The notes beneath the pieces were generated by a model. The model did no database searches. It was not told the DNA's origin and worked only from the letters and a program-made list of their open reading frames with translations. From positions 17,540-81,539 of the forward strand of contig WFTL01000034.1 in the NCBI GenBank assembly GCA_015485495.1: 64,000 bases of DNA, in the 5' to 3' direction. The DNA is from Planctomycetaceae bacterium (GTDB taxonomy: Bacteria; Planctomycetota; Planctomycetia; Planctomycetales; Planctomycetaceae). The position numbers and the translations under genes were made by a program. Positions 54,701 to 61,368 of this stretch are shown here, piece after piece. The stretch's first letter is position 1, and each line of letters opens with the position of its first letter.

Positions 54701-54840
54701 TGAGGGCGGAAATGCCAGGACGCGTGTCCGCTCTTCCGGCCCGCATCGAAGGCATGTACGCTCCGGAACTGGTCGGCAACAGCGATGAGTTCCGCCTGCA
54801 GGTCACCGATGCCGATGGACCTGTCGGTGGGGATTTCTGA
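48703..54840 (+). CDS. Bacterial alpha-2-macroglobulin family protein
   Basis: This 2045-residue secreted protein is of the protease-trap type, expected in the periplasm or cell surface. An N-terminal signal or anchor (VGLLFLLCAGLLVRQIYS) precedes ~400 helical, TPR-like residues. Macroglobulin domains follow (for example TDRPVYRPEHTMKFRLWVRQ at ~645). A flexible bait-like region lies at ~1180-1270, rich in Arg, His, Met and Ser. Next is FADTALWVASVDADQHG, the start of the post-bait domain. The thioester motif CTEQ is at 1491-1494 in YPWGCTEQTLNRF, so covalent trapping is possible. A Trp-rich insertion is at ~796-840. GGAG lies eight nt before the ATG. The PBP1c gene often paired with such proteins is absent. 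Confidence 0.93.
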   Translation: MRRCVCTVGLLFLLCAGLLVRQIYSRDALQRPESTRQRARQLLNDGHFAEALPLLRSLAENPQTPGRAAREDLQQAVDCLQRLNRRNEVDELIEAVVQVHTDNWPVLHRAAQIYRSLPHFGHLIGGQFERGQHRGGGVYASCEQRDRVRALQLLLQALQVMDRDDAVTGDERAAVYSDLASAIGPHGSGAAWRLQVLTDLTKLPDVQKQVRFRGWFGGGSGGAPVDEQGNPVFYSIPESWETAASDGERWRWALEQIVKHQPTARSDVDLRWARFLQSQFGVQPGFQRGLAPAGDGDLSAAVILHQLSDSETWARLADGTRKITLPPEFNHIEVLKQVLARQDGHHREALQLMLQIRRNRQQYPRAVALLKELLELAPNPETRKGLENEIHQITGNWVQFETVPTQAAGKPAVVDIRFRNGSEITFTARPVDIERLLKDTRTYLESRPRRPDSHRIRLSQIGHRLIRGRPEQYLGDPAAQWTVTVQPPAGHFDGHRSVTTPVQQGGAWWITATMRDGNTSELLLWIADASLTRKHVENGTLYFAADAATGKPLAGADLEVFGFSLRRLGRSREYRITTRRFADRTDDHGLCVIDRPADRGMQWVVIVRTQDGRLAFDGFQHFWTPTTIDSSYGQGVRVFTVTDRPVYRPEHTMKFRLWVRQPRYHEDTPVYANRNFVLQIRNPRGDVVEERRVRTDRWGGIDGEWVIPSDAVLGDYYLAVCQDIDAEHKPQLGSGRFAVEEYRKPEFEVTVEAPDESVRLGERIPAVVQARYYFGSPVTQAEVHYRVERVKKDSRWFPETPWDWLYGPGYWWFVPDAEWYPGWRRWGCHGPIPPWIGWTPDPPELVAEGTGALDAQGRLKITIDTSAALKLHPDSDHEYRITAQVRDASRRTISATGSLLVSRDPFRVFVWTDRGHYRSGDTVNVSVQARTPDGRPVSGSGTAALFRVEWDGDQARETQVEQFEFRTDASGRGSIRMVIPRSGQYRLSCRVADDRGNVREGGQLLYVRGPDDDSENFRFSDLEIIADRRTYEPGQTAVLQINTGQADSTVLLFVRAAGGVCPSPEVIRIPGKSVTWKIPIRAEDMPNIFVEALTISDGRVHTVLKELFVPPKQRVANVQVLTDRKEYRPGDTARVRLKLTDENGRPFRGNAILTAFDASLQAVVADAIPDIRKFFWSGRRHHSIRTQSTLDRVSGPLVRPGQKSMMPLASGEPVVPRRHHFSRGPMDESTLMMKTEAEGRMAVPMAADMRSGSGAAEEDDGSGMASTRVRSEFADTALWVASVDADQHGIVETQFTMPDNLTTWRIRSWALGHGTRVGSADADVVCRKNLIIRPQIPRFLTQKDQATLSAVIHNDLDTAKDVQVLLEAEGGQVRFLTADRRTVRVEAGGQARVDWPVEIVASGVATIRMKALTDEESDAAQVRVPCHIHGMLKTVSVSGIVRRDQDTGTVQLHVPAERIPAQSRLEIRFSPSLAAAMLDALPYLVEYPWGCTEQTLNRFLPAVLVQRTLQRMGLDLEEIGRHRTNLNSQQLGDPAQRRSSSWGRPGISPVFDDAELQRIVRDGIEALTEMQLDDGGWGWFSGYGEQASPHLTALVVHGLTLAERNGVPVLPDVLARGTDWLSGWQQRELKKLREGDRRRRRPDSDRPAAWKMRADNMDALVAWVLTERDAGDPAMIDYLYRDRLGLSVYAMSLTGLVLHAQGAAEKRDVVLRNIEQFLEQNDDNQTAWLRLSENDRWYWYGSDNEAQAMYLRLLLKVRPADPLAGRIVKYLLNNRRAGGHWNSTRDTATVVETLSEYIRVSGEDRPDLNIEILIDGQTERRERITAENLFTFRNSIVLEGDAVREGMRRIEIRRSGTGPLYYNVWLSYFTLEDPITATGLEVAVQRRFYRLERNDRTVDVRGGRGQAVKQQTVSWKRIPLNDRAPVASGDLIEVELLIESLNDYEYLMIEDRRPSGFEPVDQRSGYVFEGLRAWRELRDDRVTWFLTELARGRHSISYRVRAEMPGRVSALPARIEGMYAPELVGNSDEFRLQVTDADGPVGGDF

Positions 54841-54850
54841 GCGGGAAATC

Positions 54851-54860
54851 GGGGGGGGGG
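54851..54860 (+). repeat. Poly-G tract (10 G)
   Basis: A run of ten G lies 11 bases after the macroglobulin stop and about 160 bases before the STAS start codon. Homopolymer G tracts can vary in length by slipped-strand mispairing, but here it is not inside a gene. Confidence 0.6.
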
Positions 54861-55021
54861 CCGGCAGATGACGATCGGGACGGCTGCAGGGAGGCGTTTC
54901 GCAGCGGCGCTGGACTGGTGGTCGATTCGGAAGTTGTGTTAGGATTCCTGCTGTCCATTCACTTCGGCTGCTCCGCGCCGGCCGCTGCGCAGCGAAGAAC
55001 CACAGAGGAAAGGCCGTTCGC

Positions 55022-55387
55022 ATGTCGGAAGTACTGGATACGTTTGAAATCGAATGGCATGGGAACACGGTTGTCGTGATTCCGGCTCCCAGCGTGGAAT
55101 CGCTGCAGTGGGATCTGGTCGAACAGGCGGCGGACGTCGTGATGGAGCCACTGGCCACCCAGGATGTTCCCATGGTGGTGTTCGATCTGACACGTGTCAG
55201 CTACTTCGGATCCGTCTTTCTGGCTTTGCTGCTGAGATGTCATAAGTTCCTGAAACGGCGAGGAGGGGAACTGGTGCTGTGCGGCGTCAATGAGCTGGCC
55301 AGAGATCTGCTGAAAATCACGGCACTGGATACGATCTGGGCGATTTACGATACGCGGCAGGAAGCCATGCAGGCTGTCGATTCCTGA
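55022..55387 (+). CDS. STAS-domain protein (anti-sigma-factor antagonist-like)
   Basis: This 121-residue protein is a single STAS domain ([73 protein letters not shown]). STAS proteins bind anti-sigma kinases or other partners, usually controlled by phosphorylation of a Ser at the start of helix 2. The Ser in SYFGSVFL is in that position. No RsbW-like kinase or sigma factor is adjacent, so the partner is unknown. GAGGAAAGG lies upstream of the ATG at 55022. Confidence 0.9.
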   Translation: MSEVLDTFEIEWHGNTVVVIPAPSVESLQWDLVEQAADVVMEPLATQDVPMVVFDLTRVSYFGSVFLALLLRCHKFLKRRGGELVLCGVNELARDLLKITALDTIWAIYDTRQEAMQAVDS

Positions 55388-55686
55388 ACCGATGCTTCCG
55401 GTTCCGGAGGTCTGATGTCAGACCGCCGCCGGCCCGGGCGTGCACCGTGGACACAGTTGCGGTCCCTGGAGGCCTGCGGTCCCGGCGGGAAAGAAACGCA
55501 CCGGAAACCGGCAGCCTGGTCCGGCGGAACGAACACAGGGCACGGTGCGGCAGGGACTGCAGGCCTGATTCGTGCCCTGAAGTTCCGAATGTCCGGGGAC
55601 GGATCGGCGGTCTGCTGTTGGCGAGTTGCGGTGGTTCGTGCAAAGATCCCCGCAGACCGTCTCCTTGCCTTTTCAGGAACCATTCC
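55388..55686. other. Intergenic region STAS / LOG gene
   Basis: This 299-nt region shows no convincing gene. Frames that run through it lack conserved features. The right end carries CAGGAAC nine nt before the GTG start of the LOG-family gene. Confidence 0.35.
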
Positions 55687-56736
55687 GTGCCCGGACGCAG
55701 ATATCACCGTCATCCGCACGATTCCGAACTGGATGTGATCGAACATCCGCTGGAACTGTCGCAGCATGAGGAACTCATTCAGGAGATCAAAGAGACCGCG
55801 GACAGGCTGGCGGCCGACCATGCCACCCGGGGCGACCTGAAAATTCTCAGCCGGGCCCTGCGCGAACTGCGCTATGCATTCAAAGTGTTCACCCCCTACC
55901 GGCGGGACCGCAAGGTGACGGTCTTCGGTTCGGCCCGGACGCAGCCGGATGATCCGATCTGGAAACAGGCGGAAGCCTACGGCCGCCGCATGGCCGAAGA
56001 AGGCTGGATGGTGGTCACCGGTGCCGGCGGAGGCGTCATGGAAGCGGCGCATCGCGGCAGCGGCCGGGACATGGCGATGGGGCTGAATATCATGCTTCCG
56101 TTTGAACAGGAAGCCAATCCGGTTATCCGCGGGGATTCCAAACTGGTCAGCCTGAAGTACTTCTTCACACGCAAGCTGCTGTTCGTCAAGGAGGTCCATG
56201 CAGTGGTTTCGTGTCCTGGTGGCTTCGGGACTCAGGATGAAGCGTTCGAAACCCTGACTCTTGTGCAGACCGGCAAGCGGGATCTGATGCCGCTGGTGTT
56301 TCTGGATCGTCCCGATGGAACCTACTGGCGAAGCTGGCTGGAATTCGTCCGGACAGAACTGCTTGGTCAGGGCATGATCTCGCCCAGCGACATGTCGCTG
56401 TTTCTGGTGACAGACGATGTGGAAGAAGCCGTGGAGGAGGTTCTGAAATTCTACAGCGTCTACAACAGCATGCGGTTCATCCGCGATCGGCTCATTCTGA
56501 GGCTTCATCAGGAACCGGACGATGCTCTGGTAGAGCGTCTGAATGACGAATTTTCCGACATTGTGGAATCCGGCCGCATTGAAAAGGCGACTGTCCATCG
56601 TCTCGAAGCAGACGACGAGCACCTGCGCGACCTGCCGCGTCTGTCCTTCGTGTTCAACCGCAAGGCGGTGGGACGTCTGCGGGAAATGGTCAATGTTCTC
56701 AACGAAGCGCTTGGACCGGACGCTGAAGCCGACTGA
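55687..56736 (+). CDS. LOG-family (lysine decarboxylase-like) Rossmann-fold protein
   Basis: This 349-residue protein carries the LOG signature [12 protein letters not shown] (PGGxGTxxE), the nucleotide-binding [17 protein letters not shown] and [23 protein letters not shown] proteins cleave the phosphoribosyl group from nucleoside monophosphates, best known for making cytokinins. Many bacterial members are ppGpp- or nucleotide-related PpnN-type enzymes. This one has an extra ~60-residue N-terminal helix region and a ~110-residue C-terminal extension, which suits the longer bacterial group. GTG 55687 is chosen because AGGA lies nine nt upstream and the sequence before it is not conserved-looking. 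Confidence 0.86.
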   Translation: MPGRRYHRHPHDSELDVIEHPLELSQHEELIQEIKETADRLAADHATRGDLKILSRALRELRYAFKVFTPYRRDRKVTVFGSARTQPDDPIWKQAEAYGRRMAEEGWMVVTGAGGGVMEAAHRGSGRDMAMGLNIMLPFEQEANPVIRGDSKLVSLKYFFTRKLLFVKEVHAVVSCPGGFGTQDEAFETLTLVQTGKRDLMPLVFLDRPDGTYWRSWLEFVRTELLGQGMISPSDMSLFLVTDDVEEAVEEVLKFYSVYNSMRFIRDRLILRLHQEPDDALVERLNDEFSDIVESGRIEKATVHRLEADDEHLRDLPRLSFVFNRKAVGRLREMVNVLNEALGPDAEAD

Positions 56737-56751
56737 AAGCGGATGCGGTGT

Positions 56752-56792
56752 CCGGGCAGCCGCCGTAGATGGGCGGCGAAAGCTGCGCCCGG
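56752..56792. terminator. Compound hairpin between convergent LOG gene and scpA
   Basis: The outer stem CCGGGC (56752-56757)/GCCCGG (56787-56792) encloses an inner stem GCCGCC (56759-56764)/GGCGGC (56772-56777). It lies between two convergent stop codons. There is no T-run, so intrinsic termination is only likely, not certain. Confidence 0.35.
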
Positions 56793-56809
56793 GCAGGAAA
56801 ACGGCCGGA

Positions 56810-57577
56810 TCAGGCAGCCGGATCTTTCTGTGCGGCCGTCGTCTGTGCAGCCGGAGGCAGAATCCAGATTTCCGGGTGCGGGTCTTCCTGGATGGCCCGG
56901 TAGCCTTCGTGCCGGATGAGTTCCAGGATGGCCTGAAAGATACCCACGATGCGGGACGGATTCTTTTCGCCTCCGAAAAACGCACTGAATGCCACCCGGT
57001 CGCAGGATTCCAGACTGCGGCGGATCTGTTCCTGATGGACGGCCAGGGGCGTTTCGTCCATCCGAATGGTTGTCTGTTCGACCGCATCGGGCAGACGCAC
57101 CAGGCGAGCCAGGGCGCTGACCAGGTCCCAGATTTCCACGCCGCGGATCCGACGTGGCGGGCGTTCGTCGTCTGCCGGAGGCCGGTCATCGCTCAGACGG
57201 GGATATCGTTCGAGCCACTGGGCGGCTCGTTCTTCCAGCTGCGCAGCAGCCGCTTTGAACCGACGGTATTCCAGTAGACGCCGGATGAGTTCACTGCCGG
57301 AAACATCTTCTTCGATGACATCGTCCGGATCGGGATCTGTCCGGGGCAGCACCTCCCGACTCTTGATTTCCAGGAGAATCGATGCAGTGACGATGAACTC
57401 ACCGATCAGGTCGAGATCCAGGAGCTGAAGCACCTGAAGATATTCGACGAATTCTTCCGTGATGCGGCTGAGCGACACGCGGCAGATGTCCAGTTCGTGG
57501 CGGCGCACCAGATGCAGCAGCAGGTCCAGTGGGCCGCCGAAGAATCCCGTGTCGATTCGGAAATCGGTCAGTGTCAT
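56810..57577 (-). CDS. scpA: Segregation and condensation protein A
   Basis: ScpA is the kleisin subunit that bridges the two heads of the SMC condensin complex. The 255-residue product has the family N-terminus FFGGPLDLLLHLVRRHELDI, VTASILLEIKSREVLPR and a C-terminal winged-helix part (RVAFSAFFGGEKNPSRIVGI). Members are ~230-270 residues. scpB and smc are not adjacent. The ATG at 57577 follows a poly-A stretch; no strong ribosome binding site is seen. Confidence 0.93.
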   Translation of the reverse strand: MTLTDFRIDTGFFGGPLDLLLHLVRRHELDICRVSLSRITEEFVEYLQVLQLLDLDLIGEFIVTASILLEIKSREVLPRTDPDPDDVIEEDVSGSELIRRLLEYRRFKAAAAQLEERAAQWLERYPRLSDDRPPADDERPPRRIRGVEIWDLVSALARLVRLPDAVEQTTIRMDETPLAVHQEQIRRSLESCDRVAFSAFFGGEKNPSRIVGIFQAILELIRHEGYRAIQEDPHPEIWILPPAAQTTAAQKDPAA

Positions 57578-57969
57578 AGAAAAAAAACGATGCTGCTGTG
57601 GCTGTCTCCCGCAAAGTCTTTTTCGTCCGTTTCACCGTTACGGAATCAGTGCAATTCGCCGGGAAAGCGGCGGAGTCCCGGCTGGAACTCAAGACGTTCG
57701 AGCACGATCCGGTGCGGCGTTCCGGTTGGCCGGCTGCGGGGCTGAGGCGGCAGCTTCTGCCGAAGGATCGAGTGGTTGTGCCGACGGAATCGGGGCTGGT
57801 GTTCCCTCCCCCGGTCTCAGGGAAACTCTGTCTGCAGTGTTCCCTGCATCCTGTCCGAAGGTCAGTTGGAGTCAGTACTTTCAGACGCCCGCTGACGGTC
57901 CGATGGGGATTGTTTCCATCCGTTCCGTCTTCCGGGCAGATCACACACGGGGACGGGAAAGCCGACGGA
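57578..57969. other. Divergent intergenic region scpA / Ser-Thr kinase
   Basis: This 392-nt region may include an N-terminal extension of the kinase, since that frame is open from 57598. The translation has no motif and the kinase fold starts only after 57970, so I treat it as non-coding. No clear promoter or hairpin is seen. Confidence 0.35.
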
Positions 57970-58848
57970 GTGGCTGCTGAAACTATCCGGATCACGAACT
58001 GTCTGCGGGCGCGCCAGCGGCTCGGAAAATACAGAATCGAAAGCCGTCTGGGCATCGGTGCGTTCGCTGCCGTTTATCGCGCCATGGATACGATCCAGGG
58101 AATCCGTGTGGCTCTGAAAGTGCCGCATGAAAACCTGGTGACCGCTCAGGTTCTGCGCGATTTTCGAAACGAAATCCGAACGACGTCGCGTCTGGAGCAC
58201 CGAAACATTCTGTCTCTGCGCGATGCCAGCATCATCGACGACCGACTGGTCATGGTGTTCCGGCTGGGTCTGGAAACGCTGGACGACCGGCTGCGTCGCC
58301 GCATGTCGCTGGAAACCGCGATGAACTTCGCCGAACAGATTCTGGAAGGCGCCGCGTATGCCCATCGCCAGCGGATCGTCCACTGCGACATCAAGCCGGA
58401 AAACGTGATTCTGTTCGAAAATCAGCATGTGCGTCTGGCGGATTTCGGCATTGCCAAAGTGTCGCAGCGGACACTGCAGGGGTCCGGCACGGGCACGGTC
58501 GGCTACATGGCTCCGGAACAGGCCATGGGGCGGCCGTCGCTGAAATCCGACGTGTTTTCTCTGGGTCTGATGATCTATCGCATGTTCAGCGGTCACTGGC
58601 CGGAATGGCCGTACGAATGGCCGTTCGCCGGAGCACAGCGGCTGCGCAGCCGTGTGCACCCGGATTTCATCGCGTTCCTACGCAAATCGATCAGCCTGCG
58701 TCCGGCCGATCGCTATCGCGACGCCGACCAGATGCTGTCGGCTTTCCGGCGTCTGCGGCCGCGGACGCTGCGTTACGCCAGAATGCGCCGCCGCACCGGG
58801 CGTGCGACCGGGGCGTCCGGCCGCCGGACGCGGAGACGGGCTGCGTGA
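57970..58848 (+). CDS. Serine/threonine protein kinase (soluble, single-domain)
   Basis: This 292-residue protein is a complete Hanks-type kinase domain. The Gly-rich loop is GIGAFAAVYRA, the ATP lysine is in VALKVPHEN, the catalytic loop is IVHCDIKPENVIL and the DFG motif is in LADFGIAKVS. GTVGYMAPEQ forms the activation-segment end. The conserved Arg of HRD is Cys (HCD), so it is a non-RD type, which often means activation-loop phosphorylation is not needed. No TM helix or PASTA domain is present. The Arg-rich C-terminus (RRRTGRATGASGRRTRRR) is basic. GTG 57970 is the most likely start. Its stop overlaps the start of a PP2C phosphatase. Confidence 0.88.
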   Translation: MAAETIRITNCLRARQRLGKYRIESRLGIGAFAAVYRAMDTIQGIRVALKVPHENLVTAQVLRDFRNEIRTTSRLEHRNILSLRDASIIDDRLVMVFRLGLETLDDRLRRRMSLETAMNFAEQILEGAAYAHRQRIVHCDIKPENVILFENQHVRLADFGIAKVSQRTLQGSGTGTVGYMAPEQAMGRPSLKSDVFSLGLMIYRMFSGHWPEWPYEWPFAGAQRLRSRVHPDFIAFLRKSISLRPADRYRDADQMLSAFRRLRPRTLRYARMRRRTGRATGASGRRTRRRAA

Positions 58849-59708
58849 GCGACACAGGCGAACTTCCCGTAGCTGAAGTCCTGCTGAACGCCTGTTGCAG
58901 CAGCACCCGAACTCTCAAGATCGCTCAATGGGATGTGGTCTGTTATTCCCATGCCAGTCCGGATCGTGCGTCGACACCGAATGAAGACGCGGCCGCATGT
59001 TTTCAGGCGGACGCCGCCGCAGGAGTCCTGATTGTGGCCGACGGGGTCGGCGGCCATCAGTCGGGAGAAGTGGCTTCGGAACTGGCCGTGCGGCATCTGC
59101 ATGAGGTTCTTCGGTTCCGGGCCGCCCGTGCTCCGGACTCCCGCGGATCGCTGAGGAATGCGATTCTGGATGCTCTGGAACGTGCCGATCGGGCAGTGGC
59201 TGATCTGGGTGTCGGGGCGGCGACGACCGCGGCGATCGCAGAACTGAACAGCGGTTTCATCCGTCCTTATCACGTGGGTGATTCTCTGATCACGCTGGTC
59301 AGCCGGCGCGGGCGTGTGAAATGGCAGTCGGTCGGTCACGCTCCTCTGGACTACGCTGTGGAGGCCGGAGTGATGGATGAGCTGGAAGCGATGATCCATC
59401 CGGACCGGCACATCGTGTCCAATGTGGTGGGGCAGGCGGATATGAGCATTTCTGTGGGGCCGCGTCTGCCGATGGCGGCTCGTGATACCCTGCTCCTCTG
59501 CAGCGACGGTCTGTCAGACAATGTGTCCACAGAAGAAGCTGCTGAGATTCTGCGGAAAGGGACTCTGCAGGAATCCTGCGACGACCTCATCCGGCTGGCT
59601 CAGGAACGCATGAGGGCCGCTGATCCGTTTTCGGACGACGCCGGGAAACCGGACGACCTGACGCTGGTTGCCTGTCGACTGAGTTCAGAACGGTCTTCCG
59701 ACGGCTGA
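58845..59708 (+). CDS. PP2C-family protein serine/threonine phosphatase
   Basis: This 287-residue protein is a metal-dependent phosphatase. The metal-binding Asp residues are in NEDAAACFQAD, VADGVGGHQSGEVASELA, LLCSDGLSDNVSTEEA and GKPDDLTLVACRL, which are intact. The product could reverse the adjacent kinase or act on its own targets. The start GTG overlaps the kinase stop (GTGA), so both are translated together; this is the strongest evidence that they form one signalling pair. The protein is soluble, with no TM helix. Confidence 0.92.
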   Translation: MSDTGELPVAEVLLNACCSSTRTLKIAQWDVVCYSHASPDRASTPNEDAAACFQADAAAGVLIVADGVGGHQSGEVASELAVRHLHEVLRFRAARAPDSRGSLRNAILDALERADRAVADLGVGAATTAAIAELNSGFIRPYHVGDSLITLVSRRGRVKWQSVGHAPLDYAVEAGVMDELEAMIHPDRHIVSNVVGQADMSISVGPRLPMAARDTLLLCSDGLSDNVSTEEAAEILRKGTLQESCDDLIRLAQERMRAADPFSDDAGKPDDLTLVACRLSSERSSDG

Positions 59709-59718
59709 AGAGGGGCCT

Positions 59719-60459
59719 TCAGAGCATCGATTCCAGCAGCAGACGCAGTTTACGCAGTTCCAGCAGACGTTCTTCACCGGTCATCGTCCGGGGCAGCAGA
59801 TCCACGCAGACCGTGCGGTTGAACTGCAAAGCCTGCAGCGATGTGATGATGCGGTTGAAATCGACGTTTCCCAGTCCGCAGGGAACCTGCATTTCCGATG
59901 CACTGGAATCCCGCAGATGGCAGTGCAGCGTGTGCGGAAACACGGTGTCCCAGGCAGCCGAGGTGGGAGGACAGACGTAACACGTCGGGTCCAGGGTGAT
60001 TCCCAGACCCCGAACCGACTGACACAGTTCCGTCGCCGTCAGCGGGTCTTCGGTCAGCAGTCCGGAACGTGTCAGAATCGACAGCCGGACGCCGTTCTGA
60101 TGACACACCGTGTGACGCTCCCGCAGGCGGTCGATCTCCGTGTTGAAGGGGGTGCCGACCGGAGACGCTTCGATGGTGACCTGAGCGATCCGCAGCTCCC
60201 GGGCAAAGGCGACGATGCGGCGAAAATCGTCGGTGGAGACTTCCTGTTCGAGAAAAATGGCGACCGGATTGACGCGGCTGGCTTCCCGGAGTTCAGAAAT
60301 GACGCCATCGGAATCGCTGCAGACGCGAGATGCTTTGAGCTGATCAAAATCCTCGTTGATCCACAGTTCACACCGGTCGAATCCCAGATCCTGCAGCTGC
60401 GAACAGGCCTGTCCGAGCGGCATTTCCCAAAGACTCCGAGTTGAACCGGCAATCTGCAC
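59719..60459 (-). CDS. Sugar-phosphate isomerase/epimerase-like TIM-barrel protein
   Basis: This 246-residue protein has the AP-endonuclease-2 TIM-barrel fold of sugar isomerases. The pattern fits in GFDRCELWINEDFDQL, RIAQVTIEASPVGTPFN, LGITLDPTCYVCPPTS and PHTLHCHLRDSSASEMQVPC. Metal-binding Glu, Asp and His positions are suggested by these, but the substrate cannot be named. It is smaller than typical xylose-isomerase-like members. GTG 60459 is preferred (GGAAGGA nine nt upstream); GTG 60486 is the longer alternative. It converges on the phosphatase gene, 10 bp away. Confidence 0.8.
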   Translation of the reverse strand: MQIAGSTRSLWEMPLGQACSQLQDLGFDRCELWINEDFDQLKASRVCSDSDGVISELREASRVNPVAIFLEQEVSTDDFRRIVAFARELRIAQVTIEASPVGTPFNTEIDRLRERHTVCHQNGVRLSILTRSGLLTEDPLTATELCQSVRGLGITLDPTCYVCPPTSAAWDTVFPHTLHCHLRDSSASEMQVPCGLGNVDFNRIITSLQALQFNRTVCVDLLPRTMTGEERLLELRKLRLLLESML

Positions 60460-60549
60460 TGCTGTTGTTCCTTCCCTGCGTTCCACGTTCCTCGGCTGCC
60501 GGCGGTCCGACAGCCCGGATTCCTGATCATCCGGAAAATGAATTCTATA

Positions 60550-60578
60550 CGTAACCTGTTTTGCTGAATCAGGTTACG
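60550..60578. promoter_or_regulatory. Nine-bp inverted repeat between divergent genes
   Basis: CGTAACCTG (60550-60558) and CAGGTTACG (60570-60578) form perfect arms around an 11-nt T-rich centre. It lies between the TIM-barrel gene (minus) and the small lipoprotein (plus), about 90 and 180 nt from their starts. The shape suits a dimeric repressor or activator site. No T-run follows, so a terminator is less likely. Confidence 0.4.
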
Positions 60579-60760
60579 GGCATGTTGCGTCCTCGTGGTC
60601 TGTCGACGGCGCAGCGCGTGAACTCTAGGGGGCTCCGGAAATTTCCGCAAGATCACACAGACTGCCTGTTCTTCCATCTGAACGATTTGCACGGATTTTG
60701 CATGTTTGGACGGTTCTGCTGCCGATAACGATATCTGAGACCACTTAGCAGGAGATTCAT

Positions 60761-61144
60761 ATGTCTCGCCGAATCGTTCGGATGCTGTTTTCGGGGGCGA
60801 TTGGACTGACTCTGGCCGGCTGCGCATCCGCGCCAATCATGCGTGCTCAGAGTCCCCAGGGACCCGCCGGTCCGCCGCGTGCTGCGGTTCCGGTGGCGTG
60901 GAATGAGACGTATGTCGGCAGTGCGTGTCCGTCGTGCCAGGCCAGCGGAGCTGCCGACTGCCATCACTACTTGGGCTATGACTCGCGGGAATTCATCAAT
61001 CTGCCGTTCCATCCGGTGCATCGGAATTCCTACACCTACAACGTTCCCCGTGGACTGATGTATCCTCCGGCACCGTCTCCGGCCGGAATCTACCAGTATC
61101 CGTACTACACACTGCGGGGACCGACCGACTTTTTCATGAAGTAG
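60761..61144 (+). CDS. Small lipoprotein of unknown function
   Basis: This 127-residue protein has a lipoprotein signal: basic MSRRIVR, a hydrophobic segment and the lipobox LAGC, so it is probably lipidated at Cys22. The mature part contains a CPSC pair (SACPSCQASGAADCHHY), which could bind metal or form a disulfide. It has many Tyr, Pro and aromatic residues (HRNSYTYNVPRGLMYPPAPS), like small outer-membrane or surface proteins. No named family is recognised. AGGAG lies about six nt before the ATG. It stands alone, between an inverted repeat upstream and a strong terminator downstream. Confidence 0.8.
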   Translation: MSRRIVRMLFSGAIGLTLAGCASAPIMRAQSPQGPAGPPRAAVPVAWNETYVGSACPSCQASGAADCHHYLGYDSREFINLPFHPVHRNSYTYNVPRGLMYPPAPSPAGIYQYPYYTLRGPTDFFMK

Positions 61145-61171
61145 AGTGTCGCCGCCTGGCAGCCGATTCTC

Positions 61172-61222
61172 ATGAATCAGGGCCTCATTCAGCCTGCTGA
61201 ATGAGGCCCTGATTCATTTTTT
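61172..61222 (+). terminator. Strong intrinsic terminator after the lipoprotein gene
   Basis: A perfect 21-bp stem (61172-61192 with 61197-61217) around a CCTG loop is followed by six T residues (61217-61222). It ends 78 nt after the lipoprotein stop. It is the clearest Rho-independent terminator in the window, suggesting that this small gene is strongly expressed. Confidence 0.93.
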
Positions 61223-61368
61223 GCTGTGCTGTGCGGAAGTTCCCCGGGGGAAGTGCGCCAGGACTGCCGAACCGTCCAGGATGGGTTTGCATCGGCCCGG
61301 TCCGTCGGACACGATGACGGACTGAAGGTGCCCGCTTTGCGGGGAGCCGGGGAAGCAGGACTGATTCG

